DNA of 64,000 nucleotides from JBMOLK01 sp049325575 (GTDB lineage: Bacteria > Bacillota > Clostridia > Acetivibrionales > Acetivibrionaceae). Under the pieces are notes generated by a model. That model was not told the DNA's origin and did not search any database. It was given only the letters and a program-made list of their open reading frames with translations. Location of the stretch: assembly GCA_049325575.1 (NCBI GenBank), contig JBMOLK010000174.1, positions 8,897 to 72,896 on the forward strand, read 5' to 3'. Numbering within the stretch: the first letter of the stretch is position 1; every line of letters starts with the position of its first letter. The position numbers were made by a program, and so were the translations under genes. This document shows, one piece after another, positions 26,876 to 35,959 of this stretch.

Positions 26876-27400
26876 ATGAATAAAAATCCAATTGCAACTG
26901 TTTCAATGGAAAGTGGTAATTCAATAAAAGTTGAGCTTTATCCTGAAGCTGCACCAAATACGGTTAACAACTTTATTTCCCTGGCTCGGGAAGGGTTTTA
27001 TAATGGTCTTATTTTTCACAGGGTTATCAAAAACTTTATGATCCAGGGAGGCTGTCCGAAAGGGATCGGTATCGGTGGTCCAGGTTACAGTATTAAAGGT
27101 GAGTTTGCGTCAAACGGCATTAATAATGATTTAAAGCATGAAAGAGGAGTTATATCCATGGCACGTTCTTCTCATCCTGATTCAGCGGGATCACAATTCT
27201 TTATAATGCATAAGGACTCTCCTCATCTAGACGGCCAATATGCAGCCTTCGGAAAAGTGATCGAAGGAATGGAAGAAGTAGATAGAATCGCCGGCGTTAA
27301 AACAGACTACCAGGACAAACCGGTTGATAGTCAGAAGATATCCTCAATATCTATAGATTTGTTTGATTATGAATATAAAGAACCAGAAAAAATCGGATAA
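26876..27400 (+). CDS. ppiB: Peptidyl-prolyl cis-trans isomerase, cyclophilin type
   Basis: 174 residues, cytoplasmic. It has the cyclophilin core: NNFISLAREGFYNGLIFHRV, then FMIQGGCPKGIG, then HERGVISMARSSHPDSAGSQ (active-site and Gln residues), then FFIMHKDSPHLDGQYAAFGK. It catalyses proline isomerisation during folding. Compared with the minimal bacterial form it has a normal length plus a short C-terminal acidic/Lys tail. AAAAGGTGG precedes the ATG. It is divergent from the S8 protease operon, with a 160-nt AT-rich spacer holding promoter-like boxes. Confidence 0.95.
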   Translation: MNKNPIATVSMESGNSIKVELYPEAAPNTVNNFISLAREGFYNGLIFHRVIKNFMIQGGCPKGIGIGGPGYSIKGEFASNGINNDLKHERGVISMARSSHPDSAGSQFFIMHKDSPHLDGQYAAFGKVIEGMEEVDRIAGVKTDYQDKPVDSQKISSISIDLFDYEYKEPEKIG

Positions 27401-27753
27401 CTTCGTTAAACTATTGACAATCATCGAAATATATTATAAATTTCAGATATATAAGTGTAAAGGGCGTGTATTTTTCATTTATGAAAAATACACCCTTATA
27501 CAATACTTGAAGTATTAAAATAAATGGTAGTATAATATAATAAGTACTTAATGTTAAACTTGTTCAGATTATAGATAAATGTAATACACTGCAAAAACAT
27601 GGGGGTTTTATTTTTTCTTTCAACTTTGTTAAAAAATAAACTATCTTTACAAACTGTCTCATGTCTACAGGTATAAACCTTCTTCTGGACAAGCCGGAGA
27701 ATACATATGCGGTTTTAATATTTAAATGAAAATAATTATAAAGGAGAATGTTT
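27401..27753 (+). other. Intergenic region with a long stem-loop before serC
   Basis: The 353-nt gap holds a large imperfect hairpin at about 27456-27502, with a perfect 12-bp inner stem, GTGTATTTTTCA with TGAAAAATACAC. It lacks a T-run, so it may end the cyclophilin mRNA or be a processing element. Promoter-like TATAAT boxes occur around 27535. I see no T-box GGTGG-ACC element or other riboswitch consensus. The ribosome site AAGGAG for serC is at 27741-27746. Confidence 0.5.
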
Positions 27754-28830
27754 ATGGGCAGAATTTATAACTTTTCAGCTGGTCCGTCAATGCTGCCGGA
27801 ACAGGTTTTAGCAAAGGCAGCTAATGAAATGTTAGACTACAAAGGCACCGGGATGTCGGTAATGGAAATGAGCCACAGGACCAAGACATACGAATCAATC
27901 ATCGAAAATGCAGAAAATCTACTTAGAAAACTGATGAATATACCTGACAACTATTCGGTACTATTCCTTCAGGGCGGAGCATCACAGCAATTTGCAATGA
28001 TTCCTATGAACCTCATGACCAAAAACAAAAAGGCGGACTTTGTTAACACGGGTACATGGTCTAAAAAAGCAATGGCTGAAGCAAAGCTGGTGGGCAGTGT
28101 TAATGTTGCTGCTTCTTCAGAAGACAAGAACTTTACCTATATACCTGAAAACTTAAACCTTTCGCCGGATGCGGATTTTGTTCACATTACAGCTAACAAT
28201 ACTATTGAAGGAACCCGCTTTGTAAGCTTCCCGGATACAGGAAATATACCCTTGATAGCTGATATGTCAAGTAATATCCTGTCTGAAGAAATGGATGTCA
28301 CAAAATTCGGCCTTATATATGCAGGTGCACAGAAGAATCTTGGACCTGCCGGTGTCACAATAGTTATTATACGCAATGATCTTCTTGGTAAGCACAATGA
28401 AAACTCTCCTATCTTTTTGCGTTATGAGACCCATGCTAAAGAGAAGTCACTATATAATACTCCTCCATCCTACAGTGTTTATATGGTTGGTTTGGTCCTT
28501 GAGTGGCTTGATCAGTTAGGCGGAGTTAAGGCCATGGAATCTCTCAACAAAGAAAAAGCGGAACTTTTATATAATTATATAGATGAGTCTGAAATGTTTT
28601 CTTCACCCGTTGACAAGAGATACCGCTCACTGATGAATATACCCTTCACTGCACCAAACGATGAATTGAACGCAAAGTTTATTGCAGAAGCTGAAAAGCA
28701 AGGGCTTACTGCTCTTAAAGGTCATAGGTTGGTTGGAGGTATGAGAGCAAGTATTTATAACGCAATGCCTATGGAAGGTGTCAAGACACTGGTTGAATTT
28801 ATGAAGAATTTTGAAAAGAATAATGGATAG
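27754..28830 (+). CDS. serC: Phosphoserine aminotransferase
   Basis: 358 residues. It converts 3-phosphohydroxypyruvate plus glutamate to phosphoserine in serine synthesis. It has the class-V aminotransferase layout: IYNFSAGPSMLPEQVL at the N-terminus, FLQGGASQQFAMIPMN, the PLP lysine in YAGAQKNLGPAGVT, and RASIYNAMPMEGVKTLVEFM near the end. The ATG at 27754 is preferred to one six bases upstream because AAGGAG then has a normal spacer. It lies 13 nt before serA, so the two form one operon for serine synthesis; the phosphatase step (serB) is elsewhere. Confidence 0.96.
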   Translation: MGRIYNFSAGPSMLPEQVLAKAANEMLDYKGTGMSVMEMSHRTKTYESIIENAENLLRKLMNIPDNYSVLFLQGGASQQFAMIPMNLMTKNKKADFVNTGTWSKKAMAEAKLVGSVNVAASSEDKNFTYIPENLNLSPDADFVHITANNTIEGTRFVSFPDTGNIPLIADMSSNILSEEMDVTKFGLIYAGAQKNLGPAGVTIVIIRNDLLGKHNENSPIFLRYETHAKEKSLYNTPPSYSVYMVGLVLEWLDQLGGVKAMESLNKEKAELLYNYIDESEMFSSPVDKRYRSLMNIPFTAPNDELNAKFIAEAEKQGLTALKGHRLVGGMRASIYNAMPMEGVKTLVEFMKNFEKNNG

Positions 28831-28843
28831 AGGGGTAAAAAAG

Positions 28844-30007
28844 ATGTTTACTATACAAACGCTTAACAAAATATCATCAAAGGGTTTGGATCTTCTTCCA
28901 AGGGATTCCTATGAAATAGCCACAGAAATATCCAATCCCGACGCAGTTCTTGTAAGAAGTTATAATATGCTTGAAACAGAGCTTCCAAAAAACCTGAAAG
29001 CTATTGCAAGAGCTGGAGCCGGAGTTAACAACATACCTATAGAAAAATGTACCGAAAGAGGCATCGTTGTATTTAATACACCGGGAGCAAATGCAAACGC
29101 CGTTAAGGAGTTGGTAATCGCATCTTTGCTTCTCTCATCAAGAAAAATATACAAAGGCATATCCTGGGCCCAGTCACTAAAAGGTAAGGGTGCTGAAGTT
29201 GCTCCTTTGGTTGAAAAAGGAAAATCCCAGTTTGAAGGTCCGGAAATAAAAGGAAAAAGACTGGGCGTTATCGGTCTTGGAGCTATAGGCGTTATGGTTG
29301 CTAATGATGCTCTTGCCTTGGGAATGGACGTAATAGGTTATGACCCGTTTATATCAATAGAATCGGCATGGGAACTTTCCAGCAATGTTACTAAGGCTGT
29401 AAGCCTTGATCATTTGATTTCTACTTCCGATTATATCACAATTCATGTACCTTTTAACGACAAGACAAAGGGTATGCTGAACAAGGAAAAGTTCAACATC
29501 ATGAAAAAGGGTGTAAGAATTGTTAATTTTGCAAGAGGCGGCCTGGTTGCAAATAAAGATCTTCTTGAAGCTATGGAAAACGGAACAGTAGCATGTTACG
29601 TGACAGACTTCCCTGAAGAAGAACTTTTGGGCAATGATAACATTATTTCAATTCCACACCTTGGCGCTTCAACGCCAGAGTCCGAGGAAAACTGTGCCGT
29701 AATGGCTGCCAGTCAGCTTCGTGAATTTCTTGAAAAAGGTAATATAAAAAATTCCGTTAACTTCCCTGAATGTGAACTTTCACGCTCAGGAGATACCAGA
29801 ATTATTGTAGCACACGACAACATTCCCAATATGTTTGGCCAGATTACTACAACACTTGCCCACAGCAAAATAAATATTGGTGATATGCTAAGCAGGCATA
29901 AAGACAAAATAGGTTACACCATTCTTGACATAGAAGGCTCGGTGTCTGAGGAAGTAATTGAGAAAATAAAGTCAATAAGCGGTATAAGAATGGTTAGAGT
30001 GATCTAA
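28844..30007 (+). CDS. serA: D-3-phosphoglycerate dehydrogenase
   Basis: 387 residues from the ATG at 28844, preceded by GAGGGGT. It carries out the first step of serine synthesis, oxidising 3-phosphoglycerate with NAD. Visible are the substrate-side RAGAGVNNIP, the Rossmann loop GVIGLGAIGVMVAND, VNFARGGLV, the catalytic His in SIPHLGASTPESEE, and a C-terminal ACT domain (~318-387; DNIPNMFGQITTTLAHSKIN), which in relatives binds serine for feedback inhibition. It lacks the long intervening domain of type I enzymes, so it is the short ACT-containing form. Operon with serC, ended by a clear hairpin. Confidence 0.95.
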   Translation: MFTIQTLNKISSKGLDLLPRDSYEIATEISNPDAVLVRSYNMLETELPKNLKAIARAGAGVNNIPIEKCTERGIVVFNTPGANANAVKELVIASLLLSSRKIYKGISWAQSLKGKGAEVAPLVEKGKSQFEGPEIKGKRLGVIGLGAIGVMVANDALALGMDVIGYDPFISIESAWELSSNVTKAVSLDHLISTSDYITIHVPFNDKTKGMLNKEKFNIMKKGVRIVNFARGGLVANKDLLEAMENGTVACYVTDFPEEELLGNDNIISIPHLGASTPESEENCAVMAASQLREFLEKGNIKNSVNFPECELSRSGDTRIIVAHDNIPNMFGQITTTLAHSKINIGDMLSRHKDKIGYTILDIEGSVSEEVIEKIKSISGIRMVRVI

Positions 30008-30039
30008 CCAAAGAGAACTTAATATTTAGAATTAAATTA

Positions 30040-30082
30040 AGCCGGAGCATATCAATATCAATGCTCCGGCTCATTTAATTTT
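30040..30082 (+). terminator. Intrinsic terminator of the serC-serA operon
   Basis: AGCCGGAGCAT (30040-30050) and ATGCTCCGGCT (30061-30071) make a perfect 11-bp stem, then CATTTAATTTT. Confidence 0.85.
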
Positions 30083-30114
30083 GTGATTGACACTCTATGA
30101 AAACAGCCAAGAAA

Positions 30115-31350
30115 CTACTCTTTCTTAAAAGCTCCTTCTCTGTAGTTATTCATTGGATCCCATAAGATCCACTCTTCATATCCCGCATCGTATACAGCAT
30201 TAATTTGCTGTCTAACCTGCTCATCTTCATAATACTGCCAGTTACCCTTTCCAATCCATGTGGCTGTAAAATCCTGCAGGTATGTCCTCAAAATAGGTTT
30301 GTGCCCTTCTACCTTATCCATCCTTGATTTTCCCTTTAATAGTGTATTTTTAATTACGCCATAAGGGTCCAAATCAGGCTTTGGAAATTTTACATTGTTT
30401 ATAATCTGGCCGTTTGCATAATGTGAAGGATACGCCATCGGACAAAGATAATCCAGATTCTTTCCTATATGTTCAAAATACTGTCCTATACCCTCCGTAT
30501 CTCCAGGGCTTTCAAGTACGATAGCAAATATGTCGCCGGAAATAATAGCATCGGGCATCTGCTGTCTGGCATAAGCTAGAAATTCATTTATTACTTCGTA
30601 ATACTGTCTATCATCTTTCCCCTCAAAAACCATTTCGCTTTTCCTGCCGTCAGGAAACCTTATATAATCAAGTTGAACTTCGTCAAAGCCTTTTGCCAGT
30701 GCTTCTTTGGCAAGATCTATATTGTACTGCCAAGCTTCTTTATTATATGGGTTTACCCAGTTCACCTTATTATGAACATATAGGCCGCCTTCCTTGTTCT
30801 TTATTGCCATATTCGGTTTATTCTTGGCAAGGATAGGATCCTTGAAGCATACTATTCTTGCTATAGCATAGATATTATTGTCATGAAGCTTCTTAATAAC
30901 TTCATCTGCATTAAACCTTTTATCTATTGCTCCTATTTCCTTAGCCAGTGGAACCTGTGAGTCATAGGTTACATTTCCGTAGTCGTTTTTAACGTCTATA
31001 ACATAGCTGTTTATTTCGGTTTTGTTAGCAACATCGATATAGTGGTCCAATCTTGACCCTGCCGATGTAGCAGTCAAATACAAGCCTTTTGCCTTGACCC
31101 TCTTTTTATCGGCGTTCTTAAAAGGAGTATTTCCGCTCTCCGGAGTACTGGTAGGCATACTCTCTGGAGTACTAACGGGAGTGACCAGCTTTTGGCCGTC
31201 TTCCTGCCCTGCTCCGGCACTTGGGACATTAGTGGGTTCACCTTGGTTACTATCTACTATAGTAGCCTTTGGTTCACATGCAATAAACATTACAGCAACT
31301 AAACAAACTAAGACCGACATAGCAATACTTCTTACAATACGTTGACTCAT
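30115..31350 (-). CDS. Lipoprotein with DUF4015 putative glycoside hydrolase domain
   Basis: 411 residues from the ATG at 31350 (GGGGGG site); a longer reading lacks support. A lipoprotein signal ends at VMFIAC (Cys ~25). A Thr/Pro/Ser-rich linker follows to about residue 78 with SMPTSTPESG-like repeats. A DUF4015 / COG1306 TIM-barrel-like domain comes next (VKAKGLYLTATSAGSRLDHY, ARIVCFKDPILAKNKP, DEVQLDYIRFPDGR with likely catalytic acids, YLCPMAYPSHYANG, EWILWDPMNNY). Such proteins are predicted surface glycosidases of unknown substrate. Divergent from the glycosyltransferase; an envelope-polysaccharide role is inference. Confidence 0.88.
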   Translation of the reverse strand: MSQRIVRSIAMSVLVCLVAVMFIACEPKATIVDSNQGEPTNVPSAGAGQEDGQKLVTPVSTPESMPTSTPESGNTPFKNADKKRVKAKGLYLTATSAGSRLDHYIDVANKTEINSYVIDVKNDYGNVTYDSQVPLAKEIGAIDKRFNADEVIKKLHDNNIYAIARIVCFKDPILAKNKPNMAIKNKEGGLYVHNKVNWVNPYNKEAWQYNIDLAKEALAKGFDEVQLDYIRFPDGRKSEMVFEGKDDRQYYEVINEFLAYARQQMPDAIISGDIFAIVLESPGDTEGIGQYFEHIGKNLDYLCPMAYPSHYANGQIINNVKFPKPDLDPYGVIKNTLLKGKSRMDKVEGHKPILRTYLQDFTATWIGKGNWQYYEDEQVRQQINAVYDAGYEEWILWDPMNNYREGAFKKE

Positions 31351-31622
31351 GGATATAGCCCCCCTGATTTGATTTTCTTTGTACAAATAAAACTAGGAAT
31401 AAAGCAAGACAAGATTAATTATTACAATATAGATATTTTAACTCTATCAAATAAATTCGTAAAGGGCAATAATCCAATTAATGTTTTTAAACAACCTGGC
31501 TATAAATGGAGGACATTTTTTTTATGACTGACATGGAAATATTTCCTCCTTTATATACAACTTATGTTATAATATAGAATATCATCGGCACATATTATGC
31601 CTTATTAGAGGATGTGAAAATT

Positions 31623-32849
31623 ATGAGGATTATCATTGCTGTTTCAGGATCTCATGGCGATGTAAGGCCAATGATAGCTCTAGGTAAATATCTAAAAAGT
31701 TATGGGCACAGTGTTTTAATATGTGCTGCCCCGGAGGATGAGGAATTCGTTTTAAAACACGGTTTAGAATTCAAAGCTGTAGGCAAACACTGCAGTTATA
31801 TGTTTGACAAACTTTTAGAAGAAAAAAGCAAGTTAAAATGGGGAGGCATAATGGCAGAATATCTAAGGGAGGAAGTATCCCTGCAGTTTGATCAACTGCC
31901 AGATGCAGTAATTGGTGCGGATATGATACTAGGAGCCGGCCTTCAGTTTGCATCAAGGTCTTTTGCCGAACATCTGAATGTTCCTTACAGGCATATCCTT
32001 CACATGCCCCAGGCATTGAGGTCCTCCTCTTACCCGCCAGCCGGCATGCTGCCGCAAAACAACCCCGGGTTCATAAACAATTTGTTGTGGATGATTAATG
32101 GCAGGTATTATAACAATATCCTGATTGATCATATTAACCGGTATAGAACAGAGCTAAAACTTAAGAGTGTAACCAGTGTATATGATTATTTAACAAGTAA
32201 AATAATCATTGCCTCGGACAAGCCTTTAGCAAAAATACCTTCCGATGTAAAATCCGAATATATTCAAACCGGTTATTTTAATCTTACTGAGGAAGGTGAA
32301 TTGGATAAAGCGCTGACAGACTTTATAGAAAGCGGCTCACCCCCAATTTATGTTGGCTTTGGAAGCATGCCAAATTTCTCAGGAAAAGAAATAACCGGTA
32401 TACTAATGGAAGTTACTAACTCTTTAGGAACACGTATGATCATTTCCAAAGGTTGGGCAAACCTTGGGGGAGACTTTGATCTCAAAAATGTTCATATAAT
32501 AGGCCATGTTCCCCATGCCAAATTATTCCCCAAAATGGCAGCTGTAGTACACCATGGGGGGTCGGGAACTACTCATACTGCTGCAAGGGCAGGAGTCCCT
32601 CAAATAATTATTCCACACGCCGTGGACCAGTTCTTTTGGGGAGAACAAATATTCCGTTTAAAATTAGGACCAAAGCCGGTAAGCATCTTTAAATTAACAA
32701 GCAGAAAACTCATTGATAGAATAAGTAAAGTTTACTCTACTTCTGAATTTAAGTTAAATGCAGTAAATATTGCAAAAGAACTGTCAAAAACAGACGGTAT
32801 AAAAGATACTTATAACTATATAACTAACCCAAAGATGCTGTACTCTTAA
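31623..32849 (+). CDS. UDP-glycosyltransferase, GT1 (sterol/macrolide-type) family
   Basis: 408 residues. The GT-B fold shows at the N-terminus as IIIAVSGSHGDVRPMIALGK (acceptor-site His and Asp) and at the C-terminus as the nucleotide-sugar site GHVPHAKLFPKMAAVVHHGG followed by SGTTHTAARAGVPQI and PHAVDQFFWG. Enzymes of this group put sugars on lipids, sterols or small hydrophobic molecules. The ATG at 31623 with AGAGGA is preferred over an in-frame GTG nine bases earlier. A TATAAT-like box lies near 31569. It is monocistronic; a glycolipid product is only a guess. Confidence 0.9.
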   Translation: MRIIIAVSGSHGDVRPMIALGKYLKSYGHSVLICAAPEDEEFVLKHGLEFKAVGKHCSYMFDKLLEEKSKLKWGGIMAEYLREEVSLQFDQLPDAVIGADMILGAGLQFASRSFAEHLNVPYRHILHMPQALRSSSYPPAGMLPQNNPGFINNLLWMINGRYYNNILIDHINRYRTELKLKSVTSVYDYLTSKIIIASDKPLAKIPSDVKSEYIQTGYFNLTEEGELDKALTDFIESGSPPIYVGFGSMPNFSGKEITGILMEVTNSLGTRMIISKGWANLGGDFDLKNVHIIGHVPHAKLFPKMAAVVHHGGSGTTHTAARAGVPQIIIPHAVDQFFWGEQIFRLKLGPKPVSIFKLTSRKLIDRISKVYSTSEFKLNAVNIAKELSKTDGIKDTYNYITNPKMLYS

Positions 32850-32900
32850 AAATGGTTATCTAAATGCTGCTAATCAGCTAAACTATACTATAAAAGGTAA

Positions 32901-32942
32901 TAAGCCTTAAAACCAGCTCAACGAGCTAATTCAAGGCTTAAT
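32901..32942. terminator. Bidirectional terminator-like hairpin between convergent genes
   Basis: TAAGCCTT (32901-32908) pairs with AAGGCTTA (32933-32940), with an inner AGCT/AGCT helix. T/A-rich flanks on both sides suit the convergent genes 31623 (+) and 32970 (-). Confidence 0.55.
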
Positions 32943-32969
32943 TCCTTAAAATTCAATCAGTATCACATA

Positions 32970-33407
32970 TCAAACAATATTTACGAACTGGACTACAAAT
33001 TCCTCTAAAGCAATAATACCGATTACGGCAAGATGTAAGGCTTCAAATAGTATAAGATAGTTGTGTCTTGGAATTTTCAGACCGATTATCAGTAACAGCC
33101 TGTAAGGAATCTGCAGCAAACAAAAAACGTACAGCAGAACTCCGGCCTTATTCATTTCCCACGCTGCTTCAATGTTCAAGGTGCTCATATAAACGAAACA
33201 TCTTGTCATTCCACAAACCGGACAGTTATACCCTGTAGTTGACGTAAAAGCGCATGGTATGCCAAATACATCAACCGGAGCCGGAAAGCGGAATGTAGTA
33301 AACCTTCCATCAGTATAAAGTACAAAAGAAATCAAAACCGGCGCAGCACAGAGCAATAAAAGCACAATATGCAAAACCAGATCATTATTATAATAACGCT
33401 TTGTCAT
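32970..33407 (-). CDS. DUF2752 membrane protein
   Basis: The 145-residue protein has three hydrophobic helices and the DUF2752 signature STTGYNCPVCGMTRCFVYMS (Cys-Pro-x-Cys-Gly-x-Thr-Arg), between the first and second helix. Function unknown; the Cys pair may bind metal or form a disulfide. The opening MTKRYYNNDLVLHIV gives a cytoplasmic N-terminus. A GGTGAG site precedes the ATG. It lies 132 nt past the zinc-ribbon gene and probably belongs to the same transcript. Confidence 0.88.
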   Translation of the reverse strand: MTKRYYNNDLVLHIVLLLLCAAPVLISFVLYTDGRFTTFRFPAPVDVFGIPCAFTSTTGYNCPVCGMTRCFVYMSTLNIEAAWEMNKAGVLLYVFCLLQIPYRLLLIIGLKIPRHNYLILFEALHLAVIGIIALEEFVVQFVNIV

Positions 33408-33539
33408 GAGCTCACCACACTAATGCTTTTTAACATAACAAATTTCCAGTCATTTATAATGTTAAAAATGCATTTCCTATGCTTGTGCCTCCCATGCTCT
33501 AGAAAAGAATTACGCAACGAGGCACTAGTGCTTTTTACT

Positions 33540-33980
33540 TTACTGGTCTATGTTTTGTTCCATCTGCCTCTGGAATTCTTCCATAAATTCAGTAGATGAG
33601 AAGCCTCCTCCAGCAAAAGCAATTATCAGAAGTACTATTACAAGTCCTATTGCCACGAATCCTGTAATAATTCCGGCTAAAGCCATACCTTCTCCCTTTT
33701 CGGCCCCATAGGAAGACTTTATCTTGTTCCTTGCAAGAAAACCAAATATAACTGCAAGTATTCCGGTTATAACACCTATGTAACAGCAGCAGACTAATGG
33801 TATCGATACAATACCAAGTACCATGGAAGCTATTGCATATGAGTTAGTTTTGACTTGAACAGGCGGGCTAAAACTTCCATTAGTGTTATACTCCGTTGTG
33901 GAATCCAAAGGAGAACCACAACTGCTGCACACCGTATTAAAATCTTCATTTGAATAAAAACATTTTGGACACTGCTTCAT
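33540..33980 (-). CDS. Zinc-ribbon plus DUF4190 membrane protein
   Basis: 146 residues. The N-terminus is a one-turn zinc ribbon (KQCPKCFYSNEDFNTVCSSC; two CxxC pairs), followed by a flexible linker and a DUF4190 domain (~46-125) with two membrane helices (AIASMVLGIVSIPLVCCCYI and GMALAGIITGFVAIGLVIVL) around a short FGFLARNKIKSS cytoplasmic loop. It ends in an acidic, Gln-rich tail. Such proteins are common in Firmicutes and of unknown role. AGGGGG precedes the ATG. Between it and the DUF2752 gene I see only a weak 7-bp inverted repeat. Confidence 0.88.
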   Translation of the reverse strand: MKQCPKCFYSNEDFNTVCSSCGSPLDSTTEYNTNGSFSPPVQVKTNSYAIASMVLGIVSIPLVCCCYIGVITGILAVIFGFLARNKIKSSYGAEKGEGMALAGIITGFVAIGLVIVLLIIAFAGGGFSSTEFMEEFQRQMEQNIDQ

Positions 33981-34107
33981 TTGCCAACCCCCTTTAGCGT
34001 TTTTACCTTACAAATTCAAAGTCTACCAAAAGATTTTATATTAATTTTACCAGTTTTACAAGATGTGTTAAATATAATTCTGTAATAAACCTGTAAACCC
34101 ATTTATT

Positions 34108-35751
34108 CTACCAATCTTCATACAGCCTGATTATATAATTATATAAATCATTTATGCAGTTATCACTTGAAAGATCAAAAACTACAGTACTATCAGTACC
34201 CATACTTGTACACGTCAAAGGCATTAGAATAATGTCTTTAGTGCCCTTTCTCAAACTTATAAAATCCTCTACCTGATTACTATGTGTATCTGTTATTATA
34301 ATATTTGTATCTGCCGTATGGAAATCATTTAATTTACTCATATAATTCAAGCTACTGTTAATAGCGTTTATCCCGAAGATTAAAAAGTCCGGATTATATA
34401 GTCCGCAAATAGTTTTTAGGCTGCCGGGGTCAAATTCCTGGTATATGGGTTCACCAAAGGATGGTGAATACTCAAGTCCACATACTACTCCCAGGCATGT
34501 ATCCAATACCGAAATTATTCTATGTCCGTTAGTCCTAAAACAGTCTTGAAGCTTACTTACCAAATCGATAAGATGGATTCCGGAAAAATCATATACATAT
34601 AGCACAGGCATATCAATCTCTTTATAGATGGGAATATCCAAATAGTTATAAATCGAGGGATGCCATATCTTGATACGAGAGTCTGAAGTTGAAAAATTCA
34701 AATCTCTCCCTATATCACCATCATCAAGATAGACAACATTTTTTCCTAGCTTTGTTATCTCGTCCAAAATCTTTTCACTAGAGCAAACCGGATGTTTTGG
34801 AATAAGGTTATTAGCATCAATAATAACCGTATCAATTTCTTTTAAGATATGGGAATTATCATTGAAATAGTACTTTATATATTCTAAGGCATCACATAAA
34901 CAATTACACTCAAAGACTACGGTATTATCTACTTCAAAGCAGTACTTTAATTTGAGAAAATTACCCTCTTTATTGCTTAGTCTAAAGGAAATAGCTCTCG
35001 CTACCCAGTCTATACCCTTGTTTAAATATGATCTATATACTCCGATGCTTTTGTTCACAGCACCTTCAATAAGCTTTTGTTTTATTTCTTCCAGTATAAT
35101 GCCTGGAAATTTATTTACAATATCATATACTCTAGCAGTTATAAATGGTGCAGCATAACTATTACATATTCTAGTGAAAGACGAACCTCCGTAAAACTTA
35201 TAAAGCAAATGCCTGCTGCAGGCGGTAATATTTATTCCATCATTGGGATAGTAGTTGTAAACATATTCTCCTTCATTTAATCTGTTCATAATATCACACT
35301 TTACGCCGATGACATTTGAAAAAACCGAAGGATAGGTTATTATATTGTTGTTACTGCATGCAGCAACTATTACAAGACCTTCTTTTGCCGCCTTATTAAC
35401 TGTGTCTTGAATTTTGGAACTATCTTTTTGGTGAATTGATCCCAGGCTAAGATTAACTATGTTGATACCTGTATCAACACACCATTCTATAGACCTGGTG
35501 AGCTGTTCACACAATCCTCTCCTTGCTTTGTTTAGTATTTTGACACTGCTTATACTTGCATGTGGTGAGTACTTGCGTATTATGGCAGCACAATTAGTGG
35601 CATGGCTTGGTAAATATCTATCATATTCTCTCCTCTCAAGAACTTTAAGCTGTGGAGTAATCTCAATGTTGTGCTTCAAGGTTCCAATATCATATAGCTT
35701 TTCATTTACGCCATCGTCTATAATTGCTATACTAGCTCTATTCTCAAACAT
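34108..35751 (-). CDS. Divergent subtilase (S8) with C-terminal domain of unknown function
   Basis: 547 residues, no signal peptide. The first ~260 residues are a degraded-looking but complete S8 fold: D12 (IAIIDDGV), H50 (PSHATNCAA in place of HGTHVAG), N134 (AACSNNN) and S198 (CNSYAAPFI in place of GTSMAAP). The remaining ~280 residues hold alternating strands and helices, with MPVLYVYDFSGIHLIDLVSK and FLIFGINAINSSLNYMSK. They recall the C-terminal domain of S8 peptidases in clostridial peptide-maturation loci, where a P-loop-like GKFT motif would sit; here the loop is not conserved. A cytoplasmic maturation protease for a peptide is a hypothesis; no precursor is seen nearby. Separated from the TPR operon by a terminator. 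Confidence 0.72.
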   Translation of the reverse strand: MFENRASIAIIDDGVNEKLYDIGTLKHNIEITPQLKVLERREYDRYLPSHATNCAAIIRKYSPHASISSVKILNKARRGLCEQLTRSIEWCVDTGINIVNLSLGSIHQKDSSKIQDTVNKAAKEGLVIVAACSNNNIITYPSVFSNVIGVKCDIMNRLNEGEYVYNYYPNDGINITACSRHLLYKFYGGSSFTRICNSYAAPFITARVYDIVNKFPGIILEEIKQKLIEGAVNKSIGVYRSYLNKGIDWVARAISFRLSNKEGNFLKLKYCFEVDNTVVFECNCLCDALEYIKYYFNDNSHILKEIDTVIIDANNLIPKHPVCSSEKILDEITKLGKNVVYLDDGDIGRDLNFSTSDSRIKIWHPSIYNYLDIPIYKEIDMPVLYVYDFSGIHLIDLVSKLQDCFRTNGHRIISVLDTCLGVVCGLEYSPSFGEPIYQEFDPGSLKTICGLYNPDFLIFGINAINSSLNYMSKLNDFHTADTNIIITDTHSNQVEDFISLRKGTKDIILMPLTCTSMGTDSTVVFDLSSDNCINDLYNYIIRLYEDW

Positions 35752-35888
35752 AAAATACCTTCACCGGCTGATTTTTCACTCATATATTGATATGAATTCT
35801 ACATTTATTATTATAGTGTGGATTTTCTTTAAAGAATGGAACACCGGTTGAAAGTTTAATGAACATTTATTGATAAAAAGTTGAATTT

Positions 35889-35934
35889 TAAAAAAAGCGG
35901 CTTTAAGGTTCATTAATAACCAAATAAAGCCGCT
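35889..35934 (-). terminator. Intrinsic terminator of the CuAO-TPR operon
   Basis: AGCGGCTTTA (35896-35905) pairs with TAAAGCCGCT (35925-35934), with an inner GGTT/AACC helix. On the minus strand it is followed by a TTTTTTT run. Confidence 0.9.
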
Positions 35935-35959
35935 GTGACCTTGCTGATATCAGATTAGC

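Noticed and set aside
27401..27753. Serine T-box or other riboswitch before serC
   Set aside because: No GGTGG-type T-box element, no specifier/antiterminator pair and no known riboswitch consensus is seen.
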